Source: an uncultured Actinomycetes bacterium (GTDB taxonomy: Bacteria; Actinomycetota; CADDZG01; WHSQ01). Taken from it: DNA of 64,000 nt. The stretch covers positions 186,001 to 250,000 of the forward strand of contig CALMBW010000020.1 in assembly GCA_937863385.1 (NCBI GenBank). Direction: 5' to 3'. Positions within the stretch are counted from its first letter, which is position 1; each line of letters begins with the position of its first letter. The translations under genes were made by a program, and so were the position numbers. The notes below the pieces were generated by a model. That model had not been told where the DNA came from. It saw only the letters and a list, made by a program, of their open reading frames with translations, and made no database searches. Of this stretch, positions 10,874-19,628 are shown one piece after another.

Positions 10874-10972
10874 CGCACTACCTCGCGAGCGCTTCGACGG
10901 TCCTGACATGCACAGATGCACAAGCTAGAACCGCGTGCAGGTGCCTTTGCGCGCCGTTAGTATGTGGCCGCC

Positions 10973-11344
10973 ATGAAGCTCCGGGATCGATTCTTCAAGT
11001 TCACAGACGCGCCATTCACATGGACGCGGGCGATCCTGCTGGGCAGTGCTATCTGGGTATTCACCATCATCACCATGGGCCAGATCCCGTCGCTGATCAT
11101 CTACAAGTTCGATCAGTACATCGCTGAGATTATCGAGTTCACGGGCAAACTCCCCTTGGTGAACGATGAGGGCCTGAACTCCAAGCAGATCCAGATCATC
11201 AGGGACATGGTCAACAACGGTGTCCAGCTCACTTTCCTGGCGCTGCTGCTGATCTTCATGTATTTCTGGCAGGAGAAGAAGCGTAAGCGCACTGGTGCCA
11301 AGGGGCTCGAAGATCCCGTCAAGGGATACATGAGCGGCAAATAG
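10973..11344 (+). CDS. Small membrane protein of the bc-complex operon
   Basis: 123 residues with two hydrophobic helices (about 17-42 and 84-102) and a basic C-terminus. I do not recognise the family. It is the first gene of the ferredoxin - cytochrome b - Rieske - cytochrome c operon, in the same direction with a 12-base gap to the ferredoxin, so an accessory subunit or assembly factor of that complex is the natural guess. A GTG at 10964 is an alternative start. Confidence 0.6.
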   Translation: MKLRDRFFKFTDAPFTWTRAILLGSAIWVFTIITMGQIPSLIIYKFDQYIAEIIEFTGKLPLVNDEGLNSKQIQIIRDMVNNGVQLTFLALLLIFMYFWQEKKRKRTGAKGLEDPVKGYMSGK

Positions 11345-11356
11345 AGGAAGAAGCCG

Positions 11357-11779
11357 ATGGCCAAGGGTCCCGAGCCGAAGAAGATGGAGATCATCGAGAA
11401 GCCGATCTTCCGCGCCGACTACGACATGGCGTTGGTAGACGCGGAGTGGCTCAAGGGTGCGGTCAAGCCCAAGCGATTCATCGACTTCATCCCCGAGCAG
11501 TGCATCCTTTGCGAAGGCTGCGTGGACATCTGCCCGTGGTACTGCATCTTCATGGTCAGCCCCGAGGCGGTCGGCGATAGTGGCAACGTAGAGCTCGCTC
11601 GTCAGATGGGACCGACCGACGTCTTGTTCCTGATCGACGACAACGCTTGTACGAGATGCAACCTCTGTGTTGAACGCTGCCCCACCGGGGCTCTGGTACA
11701 GAGTGAAGTAGCAGGTGGAAAGAAGAAGACCAGCGCTCGGGCCATGGGCTCGGTGCCTGCAACCCAGAAAGCTTCCTAG
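11357..11779 (+). CDS. Dicluster 4Fe-4S ferredoxin of the bc-complex operon
   Basis: 140 residues with two complete cluster motifs, CILCEGCVDICP and CTRCNLCVERCP, separated by an insertion of about 50 residues. It resembles NuoI-type ferredoxins in the cluster region. The gene lies inside the cytochrome bc operon (16 bases to cytochrome b), which suggests it delivers electrons to, or is a subunit of, the quinol-cytochrome c complex. The ribosome site AGAGGAAG lies upstream of the ATG. Confidence 0.82.
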   Translation: MAKGPEPKKMEIIEKPIFRADYDMALVDAEWLKGAVKPKRFIDFIPEQCILCEGCVDICPWYCIFMVSPEAVGDSGNVELARQMGPTDVLFLIDDNACTRCNLCVERCPTGALVQSEVAGGKKKTSARAMGSVPATQKAS

Positions 11780-11794
11780 AAAGGCACATAGGAC

Positions 11795-12562
11795 TTGGCT
11801 AAGGCTTGGAACCCCAGGGAGAAGCTGGCCGAACGCATGGACCAGCTCCACGGCTCCCAATTGATGCGGGCGATCTTTAGGCCCGGATCGATCTTCCGCC
11901 GCGGCTACGCAGACTCGCCGCGTAACCGTGCCTACGTGGTGATGAACTCGCTGCTCTACCACCTGCACCCGGTCAAGGTGAAGCGTCACGGGATCAAACT
12001 GAGCTACACCTTGTGCCTGGGCGGGCTTTCCTTCTTCCTTTTCATCCTTCTGACCATCACCGGCATCTACCTGATGTTCTTCTACCGCCCTTCGGTCGAA
12101 GCGGTCTACGGCGACATGCAGCGCTTGCACACGCAGGTCAGCTTCGGGTTGCTGGTCCGTAACCTGCACCGGTGGGGCGCTCACCTCATGACGATCAGCG
12201 TCTTTCTGCACATGGCGCGCGTGTTCTACACCGGTGCCTACAAGCCACCACGCGAGTTCAACTGGGTGGTCGGCGTGATCCTGCTGCTGCTGACCCTGCT
12301 GCTCGCATTCACCGGCTACCTGCTGCCGTGGGACCAGCTCGCGGTGTGGGCCGTCACCGTCGGTACCGAGATGATGAAGAACTCCCCGGTCATCGGGGAT
12401 CAGGTGCAATTCGCCTTACTTGGTGGGCCGGTCATCGGACCGGAGACCCTGCTCCGTTGGTACACGCTGCACGTTCTGTTGCTGCCCTTCGTGATCGTGA
12501 TCTTCATCTCGATCCACTTCTGGAGGGTTCGCAAGGACGGCGGCATCTCGGGCCCGATGTAG
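11795..12562 (+). CDS. petB: Cytochrome b, b6-like N-terminal subunit
   Basis: 255 residues with four membrane helices and the four heme-ligand histidines in NLHRWGAHLM...FLH and LRWYTLH...SIH. The segment YTLCLGGLSFF aligns with the b6 segment whose Cys binds heme c_i covalently, so this is a b6f-type split cytochrome b rather than the long actinobacterial QcrB. The start is TTG at 11795 with AGGA just upstream. The C-terminal half of cytochrome b is the next gene. Confidence 0.9.
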   Translation: MAKAWNPREKLAERMDQLHGSQLMRAIFRPGSIFRRGYADSPRNRAYVVMNSLLYHLHPVKVKRHGIKLSYTLCLGGLSFFLFILLTITGIYLMFFYRPSVEAVYGDMQRLHTQVSFGLLVRNLHRWGAHLMTISVFLHMARVFYTGAYKPPREFNWVVGVILLLLTLLLAFTGYLLPWDQLAVWAVTVGTEMMKNSPVIGDQVQFALLGGPVIGPETLLRWYTLHVLLLPFVIVIFISIHFWRVRKDGGISGPM

Positions 12563-12574
12563 GGAGACGGACAG

Positions 12575-13402
12575 ATGCCAACCCCAGACGAGATATTCGA
12601 ACAGGTACTAGCCGAAGAGACCGCCAAGGGGTCTTCACCGGCGGTCGCTCAAGCCCGCGCGAAAGCAGCACGGGTTCGGGCCGAGCGCGGTGCGAAGGAC
12701 CCCACCAAGGCCTCCGGCGAGACCTCACCTCCCCCCGCTTCGAACCCCACCTCCAAGGGCGGAGCGGCCCCTGCGGCCGAAGCTCAAGCTCCTGCTCCCG
12801 CGGCCGAGGCGAAACCAGCCGCCGCCGCAAAGCCCGCCGCAAAGCCCGCGACCGGAGCCCCTCCAAAGCGAGCTGCTGCCGCCGGTGTTGGACCGGCCGT
12901 GCCCGAGCGGGTCCAGCGACTGCTGGCGGTAGTCAAGCCCGAGGCGATCCAGAAGGTCGAGCGTCAACCGATGGACCGGGTCAATGTGTGGCCGCACCTG
13001 ATGGCCGCCGAGTTCGTTTCGCTGATCGTCGTGATGTTGATGCTGACGGTGTTCTCGATGGCGGTCGACGCACCACTGCGTGAGCTCGCGAACTTCAACA
13101 CCACGCCGAACCCCTCGAAAGCTCCCTGGTACTTCCTCGGCCTTCAGGAACTACTGCGCTACTTCCACCCGCAGGTAGCCGGGGTCTCCATCCCGACGGT
13201 CATCATCATCGGTCTGATGGCAGCACCCTTCATCGACCGCAACCCGTCAACCCGCCCCGACGATCGCAAGCTGGCGATCGTGATCTTCAGCTTCTTCATG
13301 TTTTCGTTCGCTGTTCTAACCATCCTCGGTATGTTCTTTAGAGGCCCCGGGTTCAACTTCGTGTACCCGTGGGACGGCGGCTACCTCTTCTTCGAGTTGT
13401 AA
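12575..13402 (+). CDS. petD: Cytochrome b C-terminal subunit (subunit IV-like) with long Ala/Pro-rich N-terminus
   Basis: 275 residues. Residues 1-130 are soluble and Ala/Pro/Lys-rich, with a charged helix at the start. The rest has three membrane helices like cytochrome b6f subunit IV. The quinone-site segment, classically PEWY, reads KAPWYFLGLQEL here. With the preceding gene it forms a full cytochrome b. The low-complexity extension has no counterpart in plastid subunit IV and may reach the cytoplasmic face of the complex. Confidence 0.87.
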   Translation: MPTPDEIFEQVLAEETAKGSSPAVAQARAKAARVRAERGAKDPTKASGETSPPPASNPTSKGGAAPAAEAQAPAPAAEAKPAAAAKPAAKPATGAPPKRAAAAGVGPAVPERVQRLLAVVKPEAIQKVERQPMDRVNVWPHLMAAEFVSLIVVMLMLTVFSMAVDAPLRELANFNTTPNPSKAPWYFLGLQELLRYFHPQVAGVSIPTVIIIGLMAAPFIDRNPSTRPDDRKLAIVIFSFFMFSFAVLTILGMFFRGPGFNFVYPWDGGYLFFEL

Positions 13403-13411
13403 GGAGCAGAC

Positions 13412-14212
13412 TTGAGTCCGGGAACGATCGCGCTCATCGTTGTTGCAGTAAGCATCCTGGCTTGGGCCGGGTTCATGGCCAACGTCACGATCCGCAAGCA
13501 GCGCAAGGCCGCGGCTGCGGCTGGGGGCGGAACTGCCACGACGGATACGGCCGCGTCTACTTCGCACTCGGCACCGGCGCCCTCTGCACCCGCCGTTACC
13601 GTCGAGACCGTGCCGCCCGCCAAGCGCAAGCCGCTGTCCCCCGACCAACTGGCCGTGTCCCGTCGTCAGTTCCTGAACCGCGCTTGGGGTCTTTCGTTCG
13701 TGGGCTTCCTGGGCTTCTTCGGGATGAGCTCTCTCAGCTTCTTGTGGCCCAAGTTGACCGGTGGGTTCGGGACCAAGATCAACGCCGGCAACTACGACGA
13801 CATCATCGCCAAGGTGGGCCCCGACAACAACTATCTCCCCTTGTTCATCCCCGAAGGACGCTTCTGGCTCACCTACTACGAAGGCACCGGTGATGCGCCC
13901 GTTTACACGGCCGTCGGTGCGGTTGACACCAAGCTGCAAGCCCTTTATCGAAAGTGCGTGCACCTCGGATGCTCGGTACCGCACTGTGCAGAGTCCATGC
14001 TCTTCGAATGTCCGTGTCACGGTTCGAAGTACAGATTGCACGGCGAGTTCTTCGCCGGACCGGCCCCACGGGGCCTAGACCGCTTCCCGGTAACGATCGA
14101 GGGCAGTTCGGTCATCGTTGATACGGGTTCGGTCCAGGTGGGACCGCCACGAGGCGTCAGCACATGGGACAAGTTCGCCGGCCCGCAGGGCCCGTTCTGC
14201 GTCCCGACCTAG
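13412..14212 (+). CDS. petC: Rieske iron-sulfur protein
   Basis: 266 residues. It has an N-terminal helix, a low-complexity linker, a twin-Arg-like RRQF before a second membrane segment, and a Rieske fold with CVHLGC and CPCHGSKY, which hold the 2Fe-2S cluster and its disulfide. It passes electrons from quinol to cytochrome c. The start is TTG at 13412, with AAGGAG at a good spacing. It is the fifth gene of the operon. Confidence 0.93.
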   Translation: MSPGTIALIVVAVSILAWAGFMANVTIRKQRKAAAAAGGGTATTDTAASTSHSAPAPSAPAVTVETVPPAKRKPLSPDQLAVSRRQFLNRAWGLSFVGFLGFFGMSSLSFLWPKLTGGFGTKINAGNYDDIIAKVGPDNNYLPLFIPEGRFWLTYYEGTGDAPVYTAVGAVDTKLQALYRKCVHLGCSVPHCAESMLFECPCHGSKYRLHGEFFAGPAPRGLDRFPVTIEGSSVIVDTGSVQVGPPRGVSTWDKFAGPQGPFCVPT

Positions 14213-14251
14213 ACAGTTCCGCACGGATAGAGAGAAAGGGAAAGAGCCGGC

Positions 14252-15226
14252 TTGGATTCACGAGACGTACTGCTGGTAGCAGCGATCGTCCTTGTGCCCA
14301 TCGCCTTGATGTGGGCGGTTTTCCTCGCGCGCAGCGGACGACCTGGAGCACCAGCGCGAGCCAAGATCGGCATCCCGCAAGCGATGCGACCCGGCGAGCC
14401 CGATGAGGTTCTCGAGGGACCGCGCCTCGAGCGCATCCAGACCTGGGGCCTGATCGCAACCTTGGCGACTGCCATCTTCATCCCGGCCTACTGGTTGCCC
14501 GAGGTCCAACGCCAGGAGCACTTCCAGGAACGATTCCAGGAGGAAGCCGAGCATCGAGGCAAGCTGATCTACTCCCAAGCACCGGAGCTCGATGAAGACG
14601 CAGACGCCGTCTCCTTCAAGGCGATCGAGGAGGCCATCCAGCTCGGTCAGAACTGCGCTTTCTGCCACGGAGGCAACTTGGGTGGGGGTCCGGTCCCGAC
14701 CGGATTCGTTGACCCACTGACCGGTGACCGGGTCGAATACAACGCCCCCTCGCTGGACGACGTGTTCCAGCGTTGGGACGAAGAAGTGATCCGCTTCACG
14801 ATCGAGCGCGGCCGTCCCGGCACCCCGATGCCTGCGTGGGGGGTCGCATACGGCGGACCCATGAACCAGCAGGCCGTCAGCGATGTCATCGCCTACTTCA
14901 AGACCTTCCCCGGCAACAACGAGCCGCCCGAGTTGGCGGAGGACGCTACCGGGGAAGAGATCTTCCAGGCCCGTTGCGCCGTCTGTCACGGCCCCAACGG
15001 CGAAGGCAAAGAGGGCGACGGCATCTGGTACCAGGGCATGGCGCTGTGGCAAGGTGATGCCGCGGCGCTGGATGAGAGCGTTCACTACCAAACGATCGTC
15101 AACGGACGTCGCTTCGCCTTCATGCCGGCGTTCGGTGAAGCGCCTGCTCAGGGCGTCCCCATCCCGACCTACCCCTTGACCGAGGAGCAGATCGAAGCGG
15201 TCATGGAATACGAGCGCAGCCTGTGA
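14252..15226 (+). CDS. Membrane-bound diheme cytochrome c of the bc complex
   Basis: 324 residues with two membrane helices in the first 80 residues and two heme c sites, CAFCHGG and CAVCHGP, each in a separate cytochrome c domain with later Met candidates. It would accept electrons from the Rieske protein. As a c-type cytochrome it is a direct client of the Ccm machinery encoded upstream. The start is TTG at 14252, with a purine-rich GAAAGGGAAAGAG ahead of it. Confidence 0.9.
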   Translation: MDSRDVLLVAAIVLVPIALMWAVFLARSGRPGAPARAKIGIPQAMRPGEPDEVLEGPRLERIQTWGLIATLATAIFIPAYWLPEVQRQEHFQERFQEEAEHRGKLIYSQAPELDEDADAVSFKAIEEAIQLGQNCAFCHGGNLGGGPVPTGFVDPLTGDRVEYNAPSLDDVFQRWDEEVIRFTIERGRPGTPMPAWGVAYGGPMNQQAVSDVIAYFKTFPGNNEPPELAEDATGEEIFQARCAVCHGPNGEGKEGDGIWYQGMALWQGDAAALDESVHYQTIVNGRRFAFMPAFGEAPAQGVPIPTYPLTEEQIEAVMEYERSL

Positions 15227-15927
15227 CCCCAGTGACGGATCTCGCGATCATGGACCTAGCCATCGAGATAAACCAGACCTTCGTCGCCGGGTCGGCGGCA
15301 TTCATCTCCAGCATCATCGTGTTCTGTGGCAGCGTCTTCCTGCTCCTGGCGCTGATCCTCGGAGCGCGCCTGGCCTACATGCTGTCGGCCAGCATCACGC
15401 TCGCCTTCGTGCTGATGTTGGCGCTCGTATGGTCGTTCGGTACACCGCTCGGGCCGGTTGGTGACCAGCCCATCTGGAACCCGGTAGGTATAGGCACCGA
15501 CACCGGTTCACTCGGGTTCGGCCCGGCCGCGGAGTACCCCGAAGGCTCGTGGGAAGTCCCGCCCGAGGGTGACGCGGCGGCGGGCGAGTTGGAAACCAAC
15601 GCCGCGGACTACCTAGCCACAGCTATCGAAGATGGAGAGATCAGCGACTACGAAGATCCCGGGGACGTTGGCGTGGTAGCCGAGACCACCCGGCTTCTAG
15701 AGCAGGATGGAACGCTCTACGGGATGATCACCCTCGAGGGGCTCGAAGGCACCGATGGAGAAGGCGGCCCCCAGATCTTCGCGGTGATGGATTACGACCC
15801 GGGTAACCCCAACTGGCCGGCTCGCAAGATCGCCATCGGCAGCTTCGTCTTGCTCGCCGGACACCTCGTGTTTTTGAGCCGGATGGAGAAGCGCGCAACC
15901 CGCCGCAAGCAGGATCAGGAAGCTTAG
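15223..15927 (+). CDS. Membrane protein of the bc-complex operon, unknown family
   Basis: 234 residues with two N-terminal helices, an acidic extracytoplasmic domain of about 120 residues, and one C-terminal helix followed by a basic tail (RATRRKQDQ). I do not recognise the family. The GTG start overlaps the cytochrome c stop. Its fixed place and coupling suggest an accessory subunit or assembly factor. An ATG at 15250 is an alternative start. Confidence 0.65.
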   Translation: MTPVTDLAIMDLAIEINQTFVAGSAAFISSIIVFCGSVFLLLALILGARLAYMLSASITLAFVLMLALVWSFGTPLGPVGDQPIWNPVGIGTDTGSLGFGPAAEYPEGSWEVPPEGDAAAGELETNAADYLATAIEDGEISDYEDPGDVGVVAETTRLLEQDGTLYGMITLEGLEGTDGEGGPQIFAVMDYDPGNPNWPARKIAIGSFVLLAGHLVFLSRMEKRATRRKQDQEA

Positions 15928-15934
15928 GAGAACG

Positions 15935-16114
15935 ATGAAACGACCAAGCCCCGCAGCTCGCCTCGGCCTCGGCTCGCTACTGCTCGCCATCGGCCCCGCC
16001 TGCACCAGCGGTGTGAACGCCGGCCGTGAAGGTGGCGTGGCGTTCATCTACCTGACGGTGATGCTGATCCTGACCTGCGTGATCCTGTGGATAATCCTAG
16101 GCCGAGAACGCTAG
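15935..16114 (+). CDS. Small membrane protein closing the bc-complex operon
   Basis: A 59-residue protein with a basic start, a Gly/Leu-rich segment with Cys23, and one clear C-terminal membrane helix (about 35-56). GGAG precedes the ATG by five bases, and the gene starts seven bases after the previous stop. It is the last gene before a terminator. Small single-helix subunits are common in bc-type complexes, which is the likely role, but the sequence itself is not recognised. Confidence 0.6.
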   Translation: MKRPSPAARLGLGSLLLAIGPACTSGVNAGREGGVAFIYLTVMLILTCVILWIILGRER

Positions 16115-16167
16115 TTTTTACCGAAGAATCACGCGCTATAGCAACGCGTCGTGTACACGGAAACCTC

Positions 16168-16193
16168 AAGCCCCTCCACTAGGAGGGGCTTTT
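16168..16193 (+). terminator. Rho-independent terminator of the bc-complex operon
   Basis: A ten-base stem (AAGCCCCTCC pairing with GGAGGGGCTT) with a four-base loop runs into a short T tract, 54 bases after the last gene of the operon. Confidence 0.85.
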
Positions 16194-16221
16194 GCGTTGC
16201 CGCTCCGGGTAGGTTGGGTGC

Positions 16222-17367
16222 ATGAGCGAAAAGCGCGCCGAGCACCACGCCGAACCACTCGACCTCTCGCGTTGGGAGGGCCTCGACCCCGCAACCATCG
16301 CGATCGTCGCCGGGCGCGGCCCCGAGGAGGCGGGCCTTCCGATCAACGTCCCCCCGGTGCTCACTTCGGTCTACAAGACCGGGCCGGGCATCCTCTACGG
16401 ACGAGCAGGCAATCCGATCTGGTCGGCCTTCGAGGAGACCGTCGGGGCGTTGGAGGGTGGCACCTGCCTCGCCTTCTCGGCGGGTATGGCAGCAGTCTCA
16501 GCGGTCCTCAATGGGTTGCCCAAGGGTGCCAAGGTCGTCTACTCGGCCGACTCCTACACGGGCACCCGGCAACAGCTCGAACGGCTGGCCGACAAAGGAG
16601 TCCTGTCACCGGTTGCGATCGACGTGACCGACGCCGAAGCCACGGTTGCGGCGTGTGAGGGAGCCGAACTCTTGTGGCTGGAGTCCCCCACCAACCCGAT
16701 GCTCTCGATCCCCGACATCGCTCGGCTGGCATCCGCCGCTCACGATCACGGAGCTACCGTCGTCGTCGACAACACCTTTGCAACACCGCTGCTGCAGCGT
16801 CCATTCGAGTTGGGCGCCGACATCGTCATCCACAGCGCATCCAAGTTCATCTCCGGACACTCCGATCTCATCATGGGCCTGGCGGTCACGCGCGACGAAG
16901 GCTGGTACGACGAGCTGCTCAGGCAAAGGACCTTGGGAGGCGCCATCCCCGGCCCCCTCGAGACCTACCTTGCGCTACGGGGGCTCAGAACCCTGCCCGT
17001 ACGACTGGAGAAAGCCCAGGCCAACGCCATCGAGCTCGCCCGCAGACTGCAAGAGCATCCCGCGATCGAGAAGGTGATCTACCCGGGACTCCCCTCACAC
17101 CCCGATCACGAGATCGCCACCCGCCAGATGAGGGGGCCGGGGGCGATGCTGTGCTTCGTCGTCGTCGGCGGAGGCGACGCTGCAGACGCCGCCTGCGAGC
17201 GTGTCGAAGTGATCACCCACGCCACCAGCCTGGGCGGGATCGACACTTCGATGGAACGCCGGTCTCGATGGGAAGGCGAGAACGCCCCCGAAGGTCTCAT
17301 CCGCATGAGCGTCGGCTGCGAAGCCATCGAAGACCTGTGGACCGACCTCACCAAAGCCCTGAGCTAG
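16222..17367 (+). CDS. Cys/Met-metabolism PLP enzyme (cystathionine gamma-lyase/synthase family)
   Basis: 381 residues of the trans-sulfuration PLP family. The cofactor lysine lies in HSASKFISGHSD (about residue 212) and the phosphate-binding segment in AFSAGMAA. The C-terminal ATSLGG motif is also typical. Members interconvert cystathionine, cysteine, homocysteine or methionine, and the substrate cannot be told from sequence alone. It stands alone between a terminator and the convergent hemL gene, whose end it overlaps by four bases. Confidence 0.85.
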   Translation: MSEKRAEHHAEPLDLSRWEGLDPATIAIVAGRGPEEAGLPINVPPVLTSVYKTGPGILYGRAGNPIWSAFEETVGALEGGTCLAFSAGMAAVSAVLNGLPKGAKVVYSADSYTGTRQQLERLADKGVLSPVAIDVTDAEATVAACEGAELLWLESPTNPMLSIPDIARLASAAHDHGATVVVDNTFATPLLQRPFELGADIVIHSASKFISGHSDLIMGLAVTRDEGWYDELLRQRTLGGAIPGPLETYLALRGLRTLPVRLEKAQANAIELARRLQEHPAIEKVIYPGLPSHPDHEIATRQMRGPGAMLCFVVVGGGDAADAACERVEVITHATSLGGIDTSMERRSRWEGENAPEGLIRMSVGCEAIEDLWTDLTKALS

Positions 17368-18659
17368 GGGGTCGTGAAGACGACGCGGGCGGCTTGGGCG
17401 ACGCGGTCGATGTGTTCCTCGGTGTGAGCGGTGCTTAGAAACAACGCCTCGAAACGAGAGGGCGGGAAGTAGATGTTGTGGAAGAGCATCCCCCTGAACA
17501 GTCGAGCGTATGGATCGGCTTCGGTTGCCTGAGCTTGTTCGTAGTTGATGACGTCGTCACCGGCTATATAGAAGCCCGCCAGCCCCCCGATCGCAGACGC
17601 AACCATAGGGATCTCGGCCATGTCCGCCGCATCCACCAGCGCTCGCACCAGCGATCTAGCACGTTCCTGCAATGTCTCGTAGATCGAAAGATCCTCTTTG
17701 ATCATCTTCAGGCCCTCGATACCCGCCGCCATCGCAACCGGATTGCCCGACAGGGTTCCGGCTTGGTAGATGTCCCCGGACGGCGCCAAGCGGTCCATCA
17801 GCTCGGCTTTGCCCGCGACCGCGCCGACCGGCAGCCCCGAGCCCAGTATCTTGCCGAGCATCACAAGGTCCGCCTCGATGCCGAAGCGTTGCTGCGCGCC
17901 GCCCGGGCCCAACCTGAACCCGGTAATGACCTCATCGAACACCAGCAAGGCCCCAGCTTCGGTAGCAAGGTCGCGCAGAGACTGAAGGAAGCCTGCTTCG
18001 GGCAGCACCAGCCCCATGTTGGCGGCGACAGGCTCGACCACGATGGCCGCCACATCTTCGCCATGCTCGTCAAGAGCCGAGCGGACCGAGTCGATGTCGT
18101 TGTAACTGCACACGATCGTGTCTGAGACGGCACCTTCGGTAACGCCTGCGGTCCCTGGGACCCCCAGCGTCGCCACGCCCGAACCAGCCTCCACCAACAT
18201 CGCATCGAGATGGCCGTGGTAACAACCTGCGAACTTGATGACCTTATTGCGCCCCGTGGCGCCCCGGGCAAGACGCAGAGCGGTCATACCCGCCTCGGTC
18301 CCCGAAGACACGAAACGGATCCGGTCGATGTTTGGAACCAACTCGACGACGAGCTCTGCAAGTTCGACCTCTAGCTCGCTCGGAGTACCGAAGCTGGTTC
18401 CCTTCGCAGCGGCTTCCGACACGGCTGCAACGATGCGTTCGTGCGCGTGGCCGAACAGCAGGGCGCCCCAAGACTGGACGAAGTCCAGATAGGAGTTGCC
18501 ATCGACGTCGGTGATCTCGGCCCCCGACGCGCTTGCAACGAAGAACGGGTCCGCGCCTACGGCATTGAACGCCCTAACGGGGGACGACACACCACCGGGC
18601 ATGAGTCCTTGGGCCTTGCCGAACAACTCTTGGGACTTCGAGTGGTCTACGCCAGCCAC
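17364..18659 (-). CDS. hemL: Glutamate-1-semialdehyde 2,1-aminomutase
   Basis: 431 residues of the class III aminotransferase fold. It turns glutamate-1-semialdehyde into 5-aminolevulinate. The PGGVSSPVRAF start and the PLP-lysine segment MLGKILGSGLPVGA are family marks. The GTG start at 18659 lies inside the end of hemB (13-base overlap). It is the last gene of the rex-hem operon. With HemA it shows that this organism uses the C5 (glutamyl-tRNA) route. Confidence 0.94.
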   Translation of the reverse strand: MAGVDHSKSQELFGKAQGLMPGGVSSPVRAFNAVGADPFFVASASGAEITDVDGNSYLDFVQSWGALLFGHAHERIVAAVSEAAAKGTSFGTPSELEVELAELVVELVPNIDRIRFVSSGTEAGMTALRLARGATGRNKVIKFAGCYHGHLDAMLVEAGSGVATLGVPGTAGVTEGAVSDTIVCSYNDIDSVRSALDEHGEDVAAIVVEPVAANMGLVLPEAGFLQSLRDLATEAGALLVFDEVITGFRLGPGGAQQRFGIEADLVMLGKILGSGLPVGAVAGKAELMDRLAPSGDIYQAGTLSGNPVAMAAGIEGLKMIKEDLSIYETLQERARSLVRALVDAADMAEIPMVASAIGGLAGFYIAGDDVINYEQAQATEADPYARLFRGMLFHNIYFPPSRFEALFLSTAHTEEHIDRVAQAARVVFTTP

Positions 18660-19624
18660 TCGGCCGCCTTCTTGGAGTGATAGGTCACGACAACGTCGGC
18701 ACCGGCACGCTTGATCGACATCAGGGTCTCCAGAGTGGCAGCACGCTCGTCGATCCAGCCGTTCGCAGCGGCAGCCATCAGCATCGAGTACTCACCCGAC
18801 ACGTTGTAGGCAACGGTCGGATACCCAAAGGTGTCTTTCACCCGGCGCAACACGTCCAGATATCCGAGGGCGGGTTTGACCATCACGGCATCCGCACCCT
18901 CCTCGATGTCGAGAGCGACCTCGCGCAACGACTCGTAGGCATTCGCAGGGTCTTGTTGGTAGGCGCGGCGATCACCGAAGCGCGGCGCCCCCTCGGCTGC
19001 CTCACGGAACGGACCGTAGAAACTCGACGCGTACTTCGTTGCGTAGGCCAGGATAGGGAGGTTCTCGTAGCCATGGCTGTCGAGCGCGGCACGGATGGCA
19101 GCAACCTGCCCATCCATCATCCCCGACGGTGCGATCATGTCGGCTCCGGCTTCGGCTTGAGAGATCGCGATGCGTGCATAGATCTCGAGGGTCGCGTCGT
19201 TCAGCACATCGTCGCCGTCCAGGACACCGCAGTGGCCGTGGTCGGTGTACTCGCACAAACAAAGATCGGCGATCACCACATGCTCATTCCCGAGCTCATC
19301 CTTGAGCGCCTTCAGCCCCTGTTGGACGATCCCATCCGAGTCGTACGATCCGCTGCCGCGAGGGTCTTTGTGAGCGGGGATGCCGAACAACAGAACGCCG
19401 GCAGCCCCTCGTTCGGCCAGCTCGCGCGCCTCTTTGACCAGAGAATCCAACGTGTGCTGGAAGTGGCCCGGCATCGACGAGATCGGCGTACGGTCAGCGA
19501 TGCCCTCTTTCAGAAACAAAGGAGCCACCAGGTCCGCCGGAGCCACAGTTGTCTCGGCGAACGCACGCCGTAGGCCCGGCGTGGCGCGCAACCGCCTCAT
19601 CCGCATGTCGGGGAAGGAACTCAT
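18647..19624 (-). CDS. hemB: Delta-aminolevulinic acid dehydratase (porphobilinogen synthase)
   Basis: 325 residues. It condenses two 5-aminolevulinate molecules to porphobilinogen. DLCLCEYTDHGHCG carries the zinc-type cysteines, and the two Schiff-base lysines lie in ATKYAS and MVKPAL. It starts with ATG five bases after the hemD stop and overlaps hemL. Confidence 0.95.
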   Translation of the reverse strand: MSSFPDMRMRRLRATPGLRRAFAETTVAPADLVAPLFLKEGIADRTPISSMPGHFQHTLDSLVKEARELAERGAAGVLLFGIPAHKDPRGSGSYDSDGIVQQGLKALKDELGNEHVVIADLCLCEYTDHGHCGVLDGDDVLNDATLEIYARIAISQAEAGADMIAPSGMMDGQVAAIRAALDSHGYENLPILAYATKYASSFYGPFREAAEGAPRFGDRRAYQQDPANAYESLREVALDIEEGADAVMVKPALGYLDVLRRVKDTFGYPTVAYNVSGEYSMLMAAAANGWIDERAATLETLMSIKRAGADVVVTYHSKKAAEWLA

Positions 19625-19628
19625 ATCT

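Noticed and set aside
10925-12409. A 494-codon open frame on the minus strand across the ferredoxin and cytochrome b genes
   Set aside because: It is antisense to two certain genes with perfect cluster and heme motifs. High GC keeps such shadow frames open, and its translation is His/Gln/Val-rich without family features.
16131-16139. A CGCTATAG string as a further site of the 55.4-kb repeat family
   Set aside because: It lacks the ACTATTG half and lies before an unrelated gene. It shows that this short string alone is not specific.
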